Source of the DNA: Pseudomonas guariconensis
GTDB taxonomy: Bacteria; Pseudomonadota; Gammaproteobacteria; Pseudomonadales; Pseudomonadaceae
Length of the DNA stretch: 64,000 nucleotides
NCBI RefSeq assembly: GCF_024127895.1
Contig: NZ_JAMYBK010000002.1
Location: 124,001 to 188,000, forward strand
Reading direction: 5' to 3'
The notes below the pieces were generated by a model. The model was not told the DNA's origin. It saw only the letters and a list, made by a program, of their open reading frames with translations, and searched no databases. A program made the position numbers and the translations under genes. Each line of letters starts with the position of its first letter. The first letter of the stretch is position 1. Shown piece after piece: positions 28,665 through 37,564 of the stretch.

Positions 28665-29687
28665 TTACTCGAGGTGCTCTTTGAGCGCCTGGGCAGCCTG
28701 GGTCATGGCACTGCGTGTCCCCGGCACCTGCCCCAGCACATTGAGCAGGCCGAAGTCATGGATCATGCCGTTGTAGCGCACGGCGGTCACCGGCACCCCG
28801 GCGGCATCGAGCTTGCGGGCGTAGGCTTCGCCTTCGTCACGTAGTACGTCCATCTCGGCAGTCTGCACCAGGGCCGGTGGCAGGCCCTCGAGCTGTTCCA
28901 GGCTGGCGCGCAGTGGTGACGCATGGATATCGTCGCGCTGCTTCGGATCGGTGGTGTAGTTGTCCCAGAACCACTGCATCATGTTGCGAGTCAGGAAATG
29001 GCCTTCGGCGAACTGGTTGTAGGAGCCGTTGTTGAAGTTGGCATCGGTCACCGGCCACAGCAGGGCCTGGAAGCGCAGCTTCGGCGTGCCGGCTTCCTTG
29101 GCCTTGAGCGCCACGACTGCGGCCATGTTGCCGCCCACACTGTTGCCCGCCACGGCCAGGCGGCTGCCATCGACACCGATCTGCCGGCCATGTTCGGCAA
29201 CCCAGCGGGTCGCGGCATAGGCTTGGTTGATCGCCGTGGGGTACTTGGCTTCGGGCGATGGTGTGTAGTCGACGTAGACCGCCGCTGCGCCGGAGCCCAC
29301 CACCAGGTCATGGATCAGGCGTTCATGGGTGGGGTAGTCGCCCAACACCCAGCCACCGCCGTGGAAGAACATGAACACCGGCAGGTCGCCTTGCGTCCCT
29401 TCTGGCCGCACCACGCGGATTTCCAGCGCCTGGCCGTCGGCCTGGATGGTCCGGCGTTCGACGCTGATGCCCGACAGGTCGACCTTGACGCCTGCCTGGG
29501 CGTTGCTCAATACGCTGCGCGCGGCTTGTGGGGAAAGGGTTTCGAGCGGTTTGCCGCCACCTGCGGCCAGGGCATCGAGGAAGCCCTGGGTGGTGCGTTC
29601 CACTCCAGGGCTGCCGGCGGCGAAGGCGCCTGCGCTGGTGCCGAGGGTGAGGGTGGCGATGGCGACTGCTTTGCGAAGGGTGGTCAT
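28665..29687 (-). CDS. Secreted alpha/beta hydrolase of the HSL (acetyl-hydrolase) family
   Basis: 340 residues. Residues 1-24 form a Sec signal peptide (AIATLTLGTSAGAFA), so the enzyme is periplasmic or secreted. The oxyanion motif HGGGW is near residue 110, the nucleophile elbow is GNSVGG near 182, and the Asp (EMDVLRDEG) and His (MIHDF) complete the catalytic triad. These are the motifs of the hormone-sensitive-lipase group, which act on short-chain esters. No operon partner is seen. The gene is isolated between an AT-rich patch and a region with TTGCGCAA dyads, and may be a later acquisition. Confidence 0.88.
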   Translation of the reverse strand: MTTLRKAVAIATLTLGTSAGAFAAGSPGVERTTQGFLDALAAGGGKPLETLSPQAARSVLSNAQAGVKVDLSGISVERRTIQADGQALEIRVVRPEGTQGDLPVFMFFHGGGWVLGDYPTHERLIHDLVVGSGAAAVYVDYTPSPEAKYPTAINQAYAATRWVAEHGRQIGVDGSRLAVAGNSVGGNMAAVVALKAKEAGTPKLRFQALLWPVTDANFNNGSYNQFAEGHFLTRNMMQWFWDNYTTDPKQRDDIHASPLRASLEQLEGLPPALVQTAEMDVLRDEGEAYARKLDAAGVPVTAVRYNGMIHDFGLLNVLGQVPGTRSAMTQAAQALKEHLE

Positions 29688-29743
29688 GATCGTGCTCCGA
29701 GTTCGGTGAGGGGGCAGCGACTGCTTGCTGCTTGAGAGCTATA

Positions 29744-29768
29744 TTGCGCAATAATATTTAGTGCGCAA
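29744..29768. promoter_or_regulatory. Paired TTGCGCAA dyads upstream of the hydrolase
   Basis: TTGCGCAA (29744-29751) and GTGCGCAA (29761-29768) have centres 17 bp apart in an AT-rich setting, and the first is part of the 12-bp palindrome TATTGCGCAATA. They lie 57-81 bp upstream of the hydrolase start and overlap a possible -35 (TTGCGC, minus strand). The layout suggests an operator for a dimeric repressor. The protein is unknown. Confidence 0.45.
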
Positions 29769-29823
29769 AATATATTTCAGCTATGGAGACGATTGAACCG
29801 GTGCATTGGCCCGCAAGGGCCGC

Positions 29824-31311
29824 TCAGGAGCCGGGACGATATTGCAGGGCTTCGGCCAGATGCTGGCGGGCGATAGCCTCGGCCTGTTCCAGGTCGGCGA
29901 GGGTACGTGCCACCTTGAGCAGACGGTGGGCGGCGCGCAGGGACAGGTTCAGGCGCTCGCAGGCGTTTTCCAGCCAGGCCTGGTCGGCGCTCTCCAGGCG
30001 GCAATGGCGGTGCAGCCCATTGAGCGTGAGGAAGGCATTGGCACAGCCCTGGCGACGCTGTTGCCGTTTACGGGCCTCGGCCACCTGCCGGGCGACCGTG
30101 GCGCTGGATTCGCCACTGGGCTGGTTGGTCAGCACGGTGCTTTCCCGGGCCACGGTCAGGTGCAGGTCGATGCGGTCGAGCAGCGGGCCGGACAGCTTGT
30201 TGCGGTAGCGCTGGATCTGTTCGGTGCTGCAGCGGCAGCGACCGCTGGGGTCGCCCAGGTAGCCGCAGGGGCAGGGGTTCATGGCGGCCACCAACTGGAA
30301 GCGCGCGGGGAAGCGTACCTTGTCCTTGGCCCGCGCCACCACGATTTCGCCAGACTCCAAAGGCTCGCGAAGCACTTCCAGCACACGTCGTTCGAACTCC
30401 GGGAGCTCGTCCAGAAACAGCACGCCATGATGCGCCAGGGTGATCTCCCCGGGCTGCGGCCGGCTGCCGCCACCCACCAGGGCCGGCCCGGAGGCGGAAT
30501 GATGGGGATGGCGAAAGGGCCGCTGTGGCCAGCTGTCCAGGGGCGTATGCCCAGTGACCGACTGGATGGCCGCGACCTCCAGCGCCTCGCGCTCGTCCAG
30601 CGGTGGCAACAACCCTGGCAGGCGGCTGGCGAGCAAGGTCTTGCCGGTGCCGGGAGGCCCGGTGAACAGCAGGTTGTGGGCACCGGCCGCTGCCACCAGC
30701 AGGGCGCGCTTGGCCGCCACCTGCCCCTGCACCTCGCTGAGGTCAGGGTAGGGCCGGCTGTGCAGCAGCAGGCCATTGGCGGCGTAGGGTGGCAGTGGCA
30801 CCTGCCCATTGAGATGGGCCACCAGCTCCAGCAGATGGCCCACCGCGTAGACCACCAGCCCGCTCGCCAGGCTCGCCTCCTCGGCGTTCTCCCGTGGCAC
30901 CACCAGCGCCCGCCCGGCCTCCCTGGCCGCCAAGGCTGCAGGCAACACGCCCTGCACCGGGCGCAGGCTACCGGAGAGTGCCAGTTCGCCGAGGCATTCG
31001 ATCTCGCTCAAGGTCGCCGCCGCCACCTGGCCGTTGGCGGCGAGGATGCCCAGAGCGATGGCCAGGTCGTAGCGGCCGCCGTCCTTGGGCAGGTCGGCGG
31101 GGGCGAGGTTCTGGGTGATGCGCCGGGCTGGGTAGTCCAGGCCGGAATTGACGATGGCGCTGCGTACCCGGTCCTTGCTTTCCTTGACGGTGGTTTCGGG
31201 CAGGCCGACCAGGGTCAGTGTGGGCAGGCCGTTGGCCAGGTGGGTTTCGACGCTGACAGCCGGCGCCAGCACCCCGACCTGGGCGCGGCTGTGGACGAGG
31301 GCGAGGGACAT
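29824..31311 (-). CDS. comM: YifB family Mg-chelatase-like AAA+ ATPase ComM
   Basis: 495 residues from ATG 31311 with GGAG five bases upstream; an upstream ATG at 31401 is not supported. The N-terminal ChlI-like domain (ALVHSRAQVGVLAPAVSVETHL, GLPETTVKESKDRVRSA) is followed by Walker A (FTGPPGTGKT), Walker B (GVLFLDELPEF) and the zinc-like motif NPCPCGYLGD. This is ComM/YifB, a helicase shown in naturally competent bacteria to drive branch migration during recombination of incoming DNA. It is conserved widely beyond competent species. Confidence 0.92.
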   Translation of the reverse strand: MSLALVHSRAQVGVLAPAVSVETHLANGLPTLTLVGLPETTVKESKDRVRSAIVNSGLDYPARRITQNLAPADLPKDGGRYDLAIALGILAANGQVAAATLSEIECLGELALSGSLRPVQGVLPAALAAREAGRALVVPRENAEEASLASGLVVYAVGHLLELVAHLNGQVPLPPYAANGLLLHSRPYPDLSEVQGQVAAKRALLVAAAGAHNLLFTGPPGTGKTLLASRLPGLLPPLDEREALEVAAIQSVTGHTPLDSWPQRPFRHPHHSASGPALVGGGSRPQPGEITLAHHGVLFLDELPEFERRVLEVLREPLESGEIVVARAKDKVRFPARFQLVAAMNPCPCGYLGDPSGRCRCSTEQIQRYRNKLSGPLLDRIDLHLTVARESTVLTNQPSGESSATVARQVAEARKRQQRRQGCANAFLTLNGLHRHCRLESADQAWLENACERLNLSLRAAHRLLKVARTLADLEQAEAIARQHLAEALQYRPGS

Positions 31312-31482
31312 GGATACTCCGTGGTCGCTTGTGGAAAAGCCGCTTCCTGCGGTCACGGAAGAATAGTGAGCGATGGTGAGGGGCACTGGGAAAGAGTGCA
31401 TCCGGATTTTACTGCGGATGCCTGGGGACTGGGTCTTGGGATTGCCCCAATGCTGGTCAGCCAGGGCTTTCAGCTGTCATTT

Positions 31483-31501
31483 GGGGCTGCAAAGCAGCCC
31501 C
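31483..31501. terminator. GGGGCTGC hairpin downstream of the Mop-domain gene
   Basis: GGGGCTGC, a 3-nt AAA loop and GCAGCCCC form an 8-bp stem, preceded by GTCATTTGGGGC shared with the repeat near 40 kb. It lies just past the stop of the Mop gene (minus strand). Confidence 0.5.
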
Positions 31502-31513
31502 ATGCTCAAGGTG

Positions 31514-31942
31514 TCAGGGCTTGGCGCCCAGGATGATGTGCGAGGCCTTGATCAACGCCGTGGCCGCCACGCCCGACGTCAGGCCCAGCTCCTGCACCGC
31601 TTCGCGGGTGACGATGGCAGACACCTCGGTACCGCCTGCCAACTGCAGCACCACCTCGGCGTTCACCGCACCGTCGCCGACCCGCACCACCTTGCCTTGC
31701 AGGGCGTTGCGCGCCGACAGCCTGTAGCCGTCGGCATCGGTCATCAGCACCACCCAGGGCGCCTTGACCAGGGCCACGGCCTGCTTGCCGACGTTGATGT
31801 TCAGGTTGTGCAGGCTGGCCATGGTGACCACCGCCACCAGTTTCTCGCCGCCGCCCAAGGTCAGTTCGACCTCGGCGTTGACCGCGCCAGGCTGGACGTT
31901 GCTGACGGTACCTTCGAAGACATTGCGGGCACTGACTTTCAT
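31514..31942 (-). CDS. Two-Mop-domain molybdopterin/oxyanion-binding protein
   Basis: 142 residues consisting of two tandem Mop (TOBE) domains, residues 1-70 and 72-140. Each starts with S-A-R-N-x-x-x-G-x-V (SARNVFEGTV, SARNALQGKV) and contains a G-A-V-N-A-E-V strand. Such stand-alone di-Mop proteins (molbindins) form oligomers that bind molybdate in the cytoplasm for storage or delivery. No mod genes lie nearby. There is no helix-turn-helix, so it is not ModE. Confidence 0.88.
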   Translation of the reverse strand: MKVSARNVFEGTVSNVQPGAVNAEVELTLGGGEKLVAVVTMASLHNLNINVGKQAVALVKAPWVVLMTDADGYRLSARNALQGKVVRVGDGAVNAEVVLQLAGGTEVSAIVTREAVQELGLTSGVAATALIKASHIILGAKP

Positions 31943-31966
31943 GGGAGCCGCTCCGTGTGTCGGTTG

Positions 31967-32230
31967 TTATTCCTGGATTGTCGGCGCCATCCGGGCTTCC
32001 AGCTCAGCGACTTGTCGTTCCAGGGCTTCCAGGCGCGCGCGGGTGCGGGCCAGGACGACCATCTGGCTGTCGAATTCTTCCCGGCTGACCAGGTCGAGCT
32101 TGCTGAAGGCACTCTGCATCAGGATCTTGAACTGGCTCTCCAGTTCGGCCCGTGGCGGCGTGTTGTCGCCGTTGAACAGGCGCGAGGCCTGGTCGCTCAG
32201 GGCATCGAGAAAGGCTTTGGGCGCGAGCAT
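31967..32230 (-). CDS. ubiK: UbiK-type ubiquinone biosynthesis accessory factor
   Basis: 87 residues from ATG 32230 (another ATG lies seven codons upstream). The N-terminal amphipathic part (MLAPKAFLDALSDQASRLF) is followed by a predicted coiled coil (DLVSREEFDSQMVVLARTRARLEALERQVAELEARM). This is the BMFP/YqiC (DUF526) family, now UbiK. It helps the soluble Ubi complex make ubiquinone under aerobic conditions. It is divergent from glnK and lies next to the glnK NtrC sites, so its own promoter overlaps them. Confidence 0.85.
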   Translation of the reverse strand: MLAPKAFLDALSDQASRLFNGDNTPPRAELESQFKILMQSAFSKLDLVSREEFDSQMVVLARTRARLEALERQVAELEARMAPTIQE

Positions 32231-32296
32231 GTTCGGCGTTCCGCTAATCATGGAAAAGGAGGGCAGTGTAGCACGCTGCCTGGCGGGCCTTGCGCT

Positions 32297-32344
32297 GCAC
32301 ACTTTTTGCGCAGGGCGGCCGAGGTGTGCGCACCGAAGTTGTGC
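32297..32344 (+). promoter_or_regulatory. Two NtrC-like enhancer sites for glnK
   Basis: GCACCGAAGTTGTGC (32330-32344) matches GCACC-N5-GGTGC at 9 of 10 positions. GCACACTTTTTGCGC (32297-32311) is a weaker match (7 of 10). Their centres are 33 bp apart, three helical turns, and lie about 85-115 bp upstream of the sigma-54 promoter, the usual enhancer distance. Confidence 0.65.
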
Positions 32345-32417
32345 ATCTTTTCTCTGCTGGCGACTGGCCAATGCCGGGCTTTTTCCACAACTGATTGTTT
32401 TCACTGGCTTTCCATGA

Positions 32418-32978
<561 letters not shown>

Positions 32979-33019
32979 GAAAAAGCCTCACCAAACCCAA
33001 CGCCCCAGGAGAAAACAAC

Positions 33020-34342
33020 ATGACTCTGCGCAAGATCGCAGGGCTAGGAGCCCTATTGTCCCTCGTAATGCCTGGCCTGGCCCTGGCAGAGGAAGCCACC
33101 CCGGCGCTCAACGCCGGCGACACCGCCTGGATGCTCACCGCCACCGCGCTGGTGCTGTTCATGACCATTCCGGGCCTGGCCCTGTTCTACGGCGGCATGG
33201 TGCGTTCGAAGAACGTGTTGTCGGTGATGATGCAATGCTTCGCCATCACCGGCCTGATGAGCATCCTGTGGATGGTCTATGGCTACAGCCTGGCGTTCGA
33301 TACCACCGGTATGGAACAGGGCGTGGTCAACTTCAATTCCTTCGTGGGCGGCTTCTCCAAGGCATTCCTCAGCGGCGTGACCCCTGACAGCCTGACCGCG
33401 GAATTCCCCGAGGCGGTGTTCATCACCTTCCAGATGACCTTCGCCATCATCACCCCGGCGCTGATCGTCGGTGCCTTCGCCGAGCGCATGAAGTTCTCCG
33501 CCATGCTGATCTTCATGGGCGTGTGGTTCACCCTGGTCTACGCTCCGATCGCGCACATGGTCTGGAGCGGTGACGGCGCGCTGATGTGGGACTGGGGCGT
33601 GCTGGACTTCGCCGGTGGCACCGTGGTGCACATCAACGCCGGTATCGCCGGCCTGGTCTGCTGCCTGGTGCTGGGCAAGCGCAAGGGCTACCCCACCACG
33701 CCAATGGCGCCGCACAACCTGGGCTACACCCTGATGGGCGCGGCCATGCTGTGGATCGGCTGGTTCGGCTTCAACGCCGGCTCCGCCGCAGCCGCCAACG
33801 GCACCGCCGGCATGGCCATGCTGGTGACCCAGATCGCCACGGCTGCCGCGGCCTTGGGCTGGATGTTCGCCGAATGGATCGGTCACGGTAAGCCAAGCGC
33901 CCTGGGCATCGCCTCCGGCGTGGTCGCCGGCCTGGTGGCCATCACCCCGGCCGCCGGCACCGTCGGCCCGATGGGCGCCCTGGTGATCGGCCTCTGCTCG
34001 GGCGTGATCTGCTACTTCTGCGCCACCAGCCTCAAGCGCAAGCTCGGCTATGACGACTCCCTCGACGCCTTCGGCGTGCACGGGATCGGCGGTATCGTCG
34101 GCGCGATCCTCACGGGGGTCTTCGCCGCCCCGGCCCTGGGCGGGTTCGGCGAGGTCGTGGATATCGGCGCGCAGGTCTGGGTGCAGGCCAAGGGCGTGAT
34201 TTTCACCGTGGTCTACACCGCCATCGTCACCTTCGTGATCCTCAAGGTGCTGGATGTGGTGATGGGCCTGCGGGTCAACGAAGAAGAAGAGTCGGTCGGC
34301 CTCGACCTGGCTCAGCACAACGAACGCGGCTACAACCTGTAA
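33020..34342 (+). CDS. amtB: Ammonium transporter AmtB
   Basis: 440 residues. A cleavable signal peptide (LLSLVMPGLALAEE) precedes eleven transmembrane helices. The pore twin histidines are present (PIAHMVW; FGVHGIGG), as are GGTVVHINAG and WFGFNAGS signature segments. It conducts ammonium into the cell and is gated by GlnK. AGGAG is six to seven bases before ATG. A strong terminator follows, so glnK-amtB forms a two-gene operon. Confidence 0.97.
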   Translation: MTLRKIAGLGALLSLVMPGLALAEEATPALNAGDTAWMLTATALVLFMTIPGLALFYGGMVRSKNVLSVMMQCFAITGLMSILWMVYGYSLAFDTTGMEQGVVNFNSFVGGFSKAFLSGVTPDSLTAEFPEAVFITFQMTFAIITPALIVGAFAERMKFSAMLIFMGVWFTLVYAPIAHMVWSGDGALMWDWGVLDFAGGTVVHINAGIAGLVCCLVLGKRKGYPTTPMAPHNLGYTLMGAAMLWIGWFGFNAGSAAAANGTAGMAMLVTQIATAAAALGWMFAEWIGHGKPSALGIASGVVAGLVAITPAAGTVGPMGALVIGLCSGVICYFCATSLKRKLGYDDSLDAFGVHGIGGIVGAILTGVFAAPALGGFGEVVDIGAQVWVQAKGVIFTVVYTAIVTFVILKVLDVVMGLRVNEEEESVGLDLAQHNERGYNL

Positions 34343-34354
34343 CTGCGACGCGGT

Positions 34355-34388
34355 AAAAAATCTGCCCGGTTCGCCGGGCATTTTTTTG
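34355..34388 (+). terminator. Intrinsic terminator of glnK-amtB
   Basis: GCCCGG, a TTCG tetraloop and CCGGGC (34364-34379) are flanked by AAAAAA upstream and ATTTTTTTG downstream, a textbook bidirectional intrinsic terminator. Confidence 0.9.
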
Positions 34389-34797
34389 CCTGGAATTCGC
34401 TGTTCGGCGAAGAGCAAACGGTTTACCCGACACGTTCGTGACACGGCCCGAAAACTTACAGCTCACAGGGCATTCAGGGAGCTTTGCTTTTTCTCCGGGC
34501 GCGCTAGAATGCGCGCCGGAAGGGTGCTTGACGAGCTGTCCGCACACTTCGCCACCCTTTGCTAGGCTTGCCAATAGCACGGAGCCAGCAGGTGGCGCCG
34601 GGCTGTTCCGGCCAATGGCTCAAGGATTTCGTCAGGCCCTGCCAGGAGCAGGGTCTGCAGGGTGCCGGCCTCCCATCAGGAGGTGAACGCCCAGGGCAGT
34701 GGCCAACCCACGGCCAGTTGAATTTTCACCGATGGCTGCCGGTCTACGGCTGCACGGTCTATAACTAATCTGCTTTTCGCAAGTCATGAGGTAGAAC
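34389..34797 (+). promoter_or_regulatory. Promoter and ~290-nt structured leader of sutA
   Basis: TAGAAT at about 34504 inside GCGCTAGAATGCGC is a fair -10, with CTTTGC-like sequence about 17 bp upstream. From there to sutA lie roughly 290 nt with local hairpins, including CCCTGC/GCAGGG near 34640 and CCTCC/GGAGG near 34670-34683; the latter holds an AGGAGG inside its stem. A short frame ending at 34768 (RWLPVYGCTVYN at its end) is present, but I cannot support it as a gene. No tRNA or known sRNA is recognised. Confidence 0.45.
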
Positions 34798-35127
34798 ATG
34801 AGCGACGACGATCTGGAAAACGATGACCTCGAAGTAGGCGATGAAGACGAGGGTGATGAGGGCCTCGACGCAGCAGCGGCAGATGATGTAGCCGAAGACG
34901 CTGGCGAAGACGACAGCCCCGCCCCCGCTGCGAAGGGCAAGGCCAAGGCCGCTGTCTCGGTTGACGACATGCCGAGCTTGGAAGCCAAGCAGAAGGAGCG
35001 CGATGCCTTGGCCAAGGCCATGGAAGAGTTCCTGGCGCGTGGCGGCAAGATCCAGGAGGTCGAGCCCAACGTGGTCGCCGATCCGCCCAAGAAGCCGGAC
35101 AACAAGTACGGCAGCCGCCCTATCTGA
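34798..35127 (+). CDS. sutA: Transcriptional regulator SutA
   Basis: 109 residues. The N-terminal 55 residues are intrinsically disordered and very acidic (DDDLENDDLEVGDEDEGDE). A helix follows (SLEAKQKERDALAKAMEEFLARGGKI) with a C-terminal tail (PPKKPDNKYGSRPI). This matches P. aeruginosa SutA, a slow-growth RNA-polymerase-binding protein that raises expression of ribosomal and maintenance genes. It follows amtB as in P. aeruginosa but is separately transcribed. A strong terminator follows. Confidence 0.9.
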   Translation: MSDDDLENDDLEVGDEDEGDEGLDAAAADDVAEDAGEDDSPAPAAKGKAKAAVSVDDMPSLEAKQKERDALAKAMEEFLARGGKIQEVEPNVVADPPKKPDNKYGSRPI

Positions 35128-35142
35128 GTGGTTGAATGCAAG

Positions 35143-35170
35143 AAAGCCCGCCGTCGCTGCGGGCTTTTTT
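35143..35170 (+). terminator. Intrinsic terminator of sutA
   Basis: AAAGCCCGC and GCGGGCTTT (9-bp stem, 7-nt loop), then a T-run, 15 bp past the sutA stop. Confidence 0.9.
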
Positions 35171-35182
35171 GTGGGCGCTGTC

Positions 35183-35219
35183 GGCCCAAATGACGGCTGG
35201 AAAGTCTTAACTGACCGGC
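35183..35219. repeat. Fragment of REP-flanking repeat
   Basis: GGCCCAAATGAC and GTCTTAACTGACCGGC here match the right arm of the inverted repeat at 40146-40182, with the intervening 9 bases diverged. It lies between the sutA terminator and the convergent HAD gene. Confidence 0.6.
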
Positions 35220-35249
35220 CTCGAGCTTGCTCTGCAGGGTGCCGAGCCC

Positions 35250-35945
35250 CTAGCGCCAGCGTGCCAGAACGTCGGGCAACTGCGATAACCGCTGGATCTG
35301 CGCATCCGGCGCCTGTTCGCCTTCCCAGTCCTTGCCCTGGGGGTTGAACCACACCGCTCGCAGCCCGGCGCGCTGGGCGCCGGCGATATCGTCCCCAGGG
35401 TGGTCGCCGATATGCACGGCGGCCTGCGCCTCTACTTCACCCCGGCGCAGGGCCTCCAGGAACGGGGCTGGGTCCGGCTTGCCGATCCCCAGGTCCTCGG
35501 CGCACAGGGCGAACCTGAAGTAGTCCGCCAGCCCCAGGCGGTGCACGTCGGCATTGCCGTTGGTGACCACGCCGAGGGTGTAGTGATGGCGCAGGATCTC
35601 CAGCACCGGCTGCACCTCGGGGAACACCTCGACCTGATGTCGTGCGTGGAGGAACACTTCGAAACCTTCGTTGGCCAGCTCCTGGGCGTGCTTCTCGCTG
35701 TAGCCGACCTCTTCCAGGGCATGGAACAGCACGCGCCGACGCAGGGCGCTGATGCGGTGCTTGAGGCCCGGTTCGGCCTGCACCAGGCGTTCGCGGATGG
35801 CATACAGGTGCTCGACCGGTACGCTGCCCAGGCTTGGCGCGTTGGCTTCGAGCCAGTCGCGCAGGACGATCTCGGCGCTGGCGATCACCGGTGCGGTGTC
35901 CCACAGAGTGTCGTCCAGGTCGAAGGTGATCAGCTTGATGCTCAT
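35250..35945 (-). CDS. HAD-superfamily hydrolase
   Basis: 231 residues. HAD motif I is FDLDDTLWD with nucleophile Asp9 and Asp11, motif II is VVTNGN, motif III lies in [10 protein letters not shown] and motif IV is [12 protein letters not shown]. The helical cap between residues 20 and 95 makes it a subfamily IA phosphatase (YjjG/YigB-like). YigB of E. coli dephosphorylates FMN and lies beside xerC in the same order, so an FMN or similar phosphatase is plausible. The ATG overlaps the xerC stop (ATGA). Confidence 0.88.
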   Translation of the reverse strand: MSIKLITFDLDDTLWDTAPVIASAEIVLRDWLEANAPSLGSVPVEHLYAIRERLVQAEPGLKHRISALRRRVLFHALEEVGYSEKHAQELANEGFEVFLHARHQVEVFPEVQPVLEILRHHYTLGVVTNGNADVHRLGLADYFRFALCAEDLGIGKPDPAPFLEALRRGEVEAQAAVHIGDHPGDDIAGAQRAGLRAVWFNPQGKDWEGEQAPDAQIQRLSQLPDVLARWR

Positions 35946-36841
35946 GAGTCTGTGCCTTTGCTGCGTTTGGCCCGGGGGTGGGCGCTGTCGTACACCGCGG
36001 CCAGGTGCTGGAAGTCCAGGTGGGTGTAGATCTGCGTGGTGCTGATGTCGGCATGGCCGAGCATCTCCTGTACCGCGCGCAGGTCCTGGGACGACTCCAG
36101 CAAGTGGCTGGCGAAGGAATGGCGAAGCATGTGCGGATGCAGGTGCTGGCCCAGCTCGCGCTCGCCGGCGGCCTTGACCCGCAGTTGGATGGCGCGTGGG
36201 CCCAGGCGCCGGCCCTGGCGGGAGAGAAACACCGCGTTATCCTGTGGGGCGCTGATACCGCGCAGCCGGAGCCACGCCTGCAACGCTTCGCGGGCCTTGC
36301 GGCCGACCGGCAACACGCGGGTCTTGCCGCCCTTGCCCAGCACCTGCACCAGCCCGCCTGCCAGGTCCAGATGCTCCAGGTCGAGGTTGGTCAGCTCCGA
36401 CAGGCGCAGGCCGGACGAATAGAACAGTTCGAGGATGGCCTGGTCGCGGCGGGCGATGAAGTCGTCGTCGACGCCACCGTCGAGCAGTTGCAGGGCGCGA
36501 TCGGTATCCAGCGCCTTGGGCAGCCGGCGCTCCCCTTTGGGTGGCGCCAGGCCGTTGGCCGGGTCGTGCTGGCACAGGCCCTCGCGGTTGAGGTAGCGGT
36601 ACAGGCCGCGCACCGCCGAGAGCAGGCGTGCCAGGCTGCGGGCGGACTGGCCATGATGGTGCTGGCGCGCCACCAATTGGCGCAGTTGCTGGACCTGCAG
36701 CGCTTCCCAGCCAGCGATACCCTGGCTGTTGCAGAAGTCGATGACCTTTTCCAGGTCGCGGCGATAGGCCAGCTGGGTGTGTTCGGACACCTGGCGCTCG
36801 TTGCGCAGGTGTGCGCAATAAGCCTCCAGCTGGCGTTCCAT
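35942..36841 (-). CDS. xerC: Tyrosine recombinase XerC
   Basis: 299 residues. The N-terminal SAM-like DNA-binding domain is residues 1-90. The catalytic residues are visible: Arg in [21 protein letters not shown] (HxxR), and [15 protein letters not shown] with the nucleophile Tyr. With XerD it resolves chromosome dimers at dif. It overlaps the DUF484 gene by one base and the HAD gene by four, so the three genes are translationally coupled, as in E. coli dapF-yigA-xerC-yigB. Confidence 0.95.
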   Translation of the reverse strand: MERQLEAYCAHLRNERQVSEHTQLAYRRDLEKVIDFCNSQGIAGWEALQVQQLRQLVARQHHHGQSARSLARLLSAVRGLYRYLNREGLCQHDPANGLAPPKGERRLPKALDTDRALQLLDGGVDDDFIARRDQAILELFYSSGLRLSELTNLDLEHLDLAGGLVQVLGKGGKTRVLPVGRKAREALQAWLRLRGISAPQDNAVFLSRQGRRLGPRAIQLRVKAAGERELGQHLHPHMLRHSFASHLLESSQDLRAVQEMLGHADISTTQIYTHLDFQHLAAVYDSAHPRAKRSKGTDS

Positions 36842-37551
36842 CAGCGCACCGATCGCAGGGTCTGGGTGAAGCGCGGGAGGACGCGGCCGAGCACCTCGGC
36901 GATATAGCTCAGGAACAGGGTGCCAACGGAGCTCTTGTAGTGCTGCGGATCGCGGCTGCCGATCGCCAGCACGCCGTGCAGGCCCTGGTGCTCGAGGGTG
37001 GCGACGGCGCTGGAGCCGACCTCCTTGTGCTGCTCCTCGCCGAACAGGAAGGCCAGTTCGTGCTCGCGCAGGTTGCCACTGACCGTCTTGCCACTGCCCA
37101 GCAGCCCGCCAATGGCTTGCTGGGCCTCGGCGCTGCTGACCCAGCGGCCGACCGGGGCGGCATTCTCGCCGAACAGGATCAGGCTGACGAAGGGCACCTG
37201 GAACGCCTGGCGCAGGCTGTCCTCGACCGCCATCACCACTTCCTCCAGGCTGCTGGCATCCAGCAGGTCGAGGATCAGCCGGCGGGTCTTGTCGAACAGC
37301 CGGTCGTTGTCCCGGGCCACATCCATCAACTGCGACAGGCGATGGCGCATCTCGATGTTGCGGTCGCGCAGCAGCGTGAGCTGGCGTTCGACCAGCGACA
37401 CGCTGTCGCCGCGCTGGTGCGGGATGCGCTGCTCGATGAGCAGCTCGTCGTGCTCGGCGAAGAACGTCGGGCGGGCACGCAGGTAGGCGACCACGGCCTC
37501 GTCATCGAGGTCGCTGGCCTGTTCGGGTAGAACCTGGGGCTGATCGGTCAT
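36841..37551 (-). CDS. DUF484 family (GAF-like) protein
   Basis: 236 residues from ATG 37551, 13 bp after the dapF stop. The N-terminal [23 protein letters not shown] is the DUF484 signature; a coiled coil ([28 protein letters not shown]) connects it to a GAF-like C-terminal domain (residues 95-230). It corresponds to E. coli YigA. The function is unknown. Its fixed position between dapF and xerC suggests a conserved but undetermined link to chromosome or wall processes. Confidence 0.88.
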   Translation of the reverse strand: MTDQPQVLPEQASDLDDEAVVAYLRARPTFFAEHDELLIEQRIPHQRGDSVSLVERQLTLLRDRNIEMRHRLSQLMDVARDNDRLFDKTRRLILDLLDASSLEEVVMAVEDSLRQAFQVPFVSLILFGENAAPVGRWVSSAEAQQAIGGLLGSGKTVSGNLREHELAFLFGEEQHKEVGSSAVATLEHQGLHGVLAIGSRDPQHYKSSVGTLFLSYIAEVLGRVLPRFTQTLRSVR

Positions 37552-37564
37552 GGAAGTCACTCGC

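Noticed and set aside
33053..34444. 463-codon frame antisense to amtB
   Set aside because: His/Gly/Asp-rich mirror of a membrane protein and crosses the glnK-amtB terminator.
34559..34768. 69-codon frame in the sutA leader
   Set aside because: No Shine-Dalgarno at its start and no recognisable domain; kept only as a remark on the leader.
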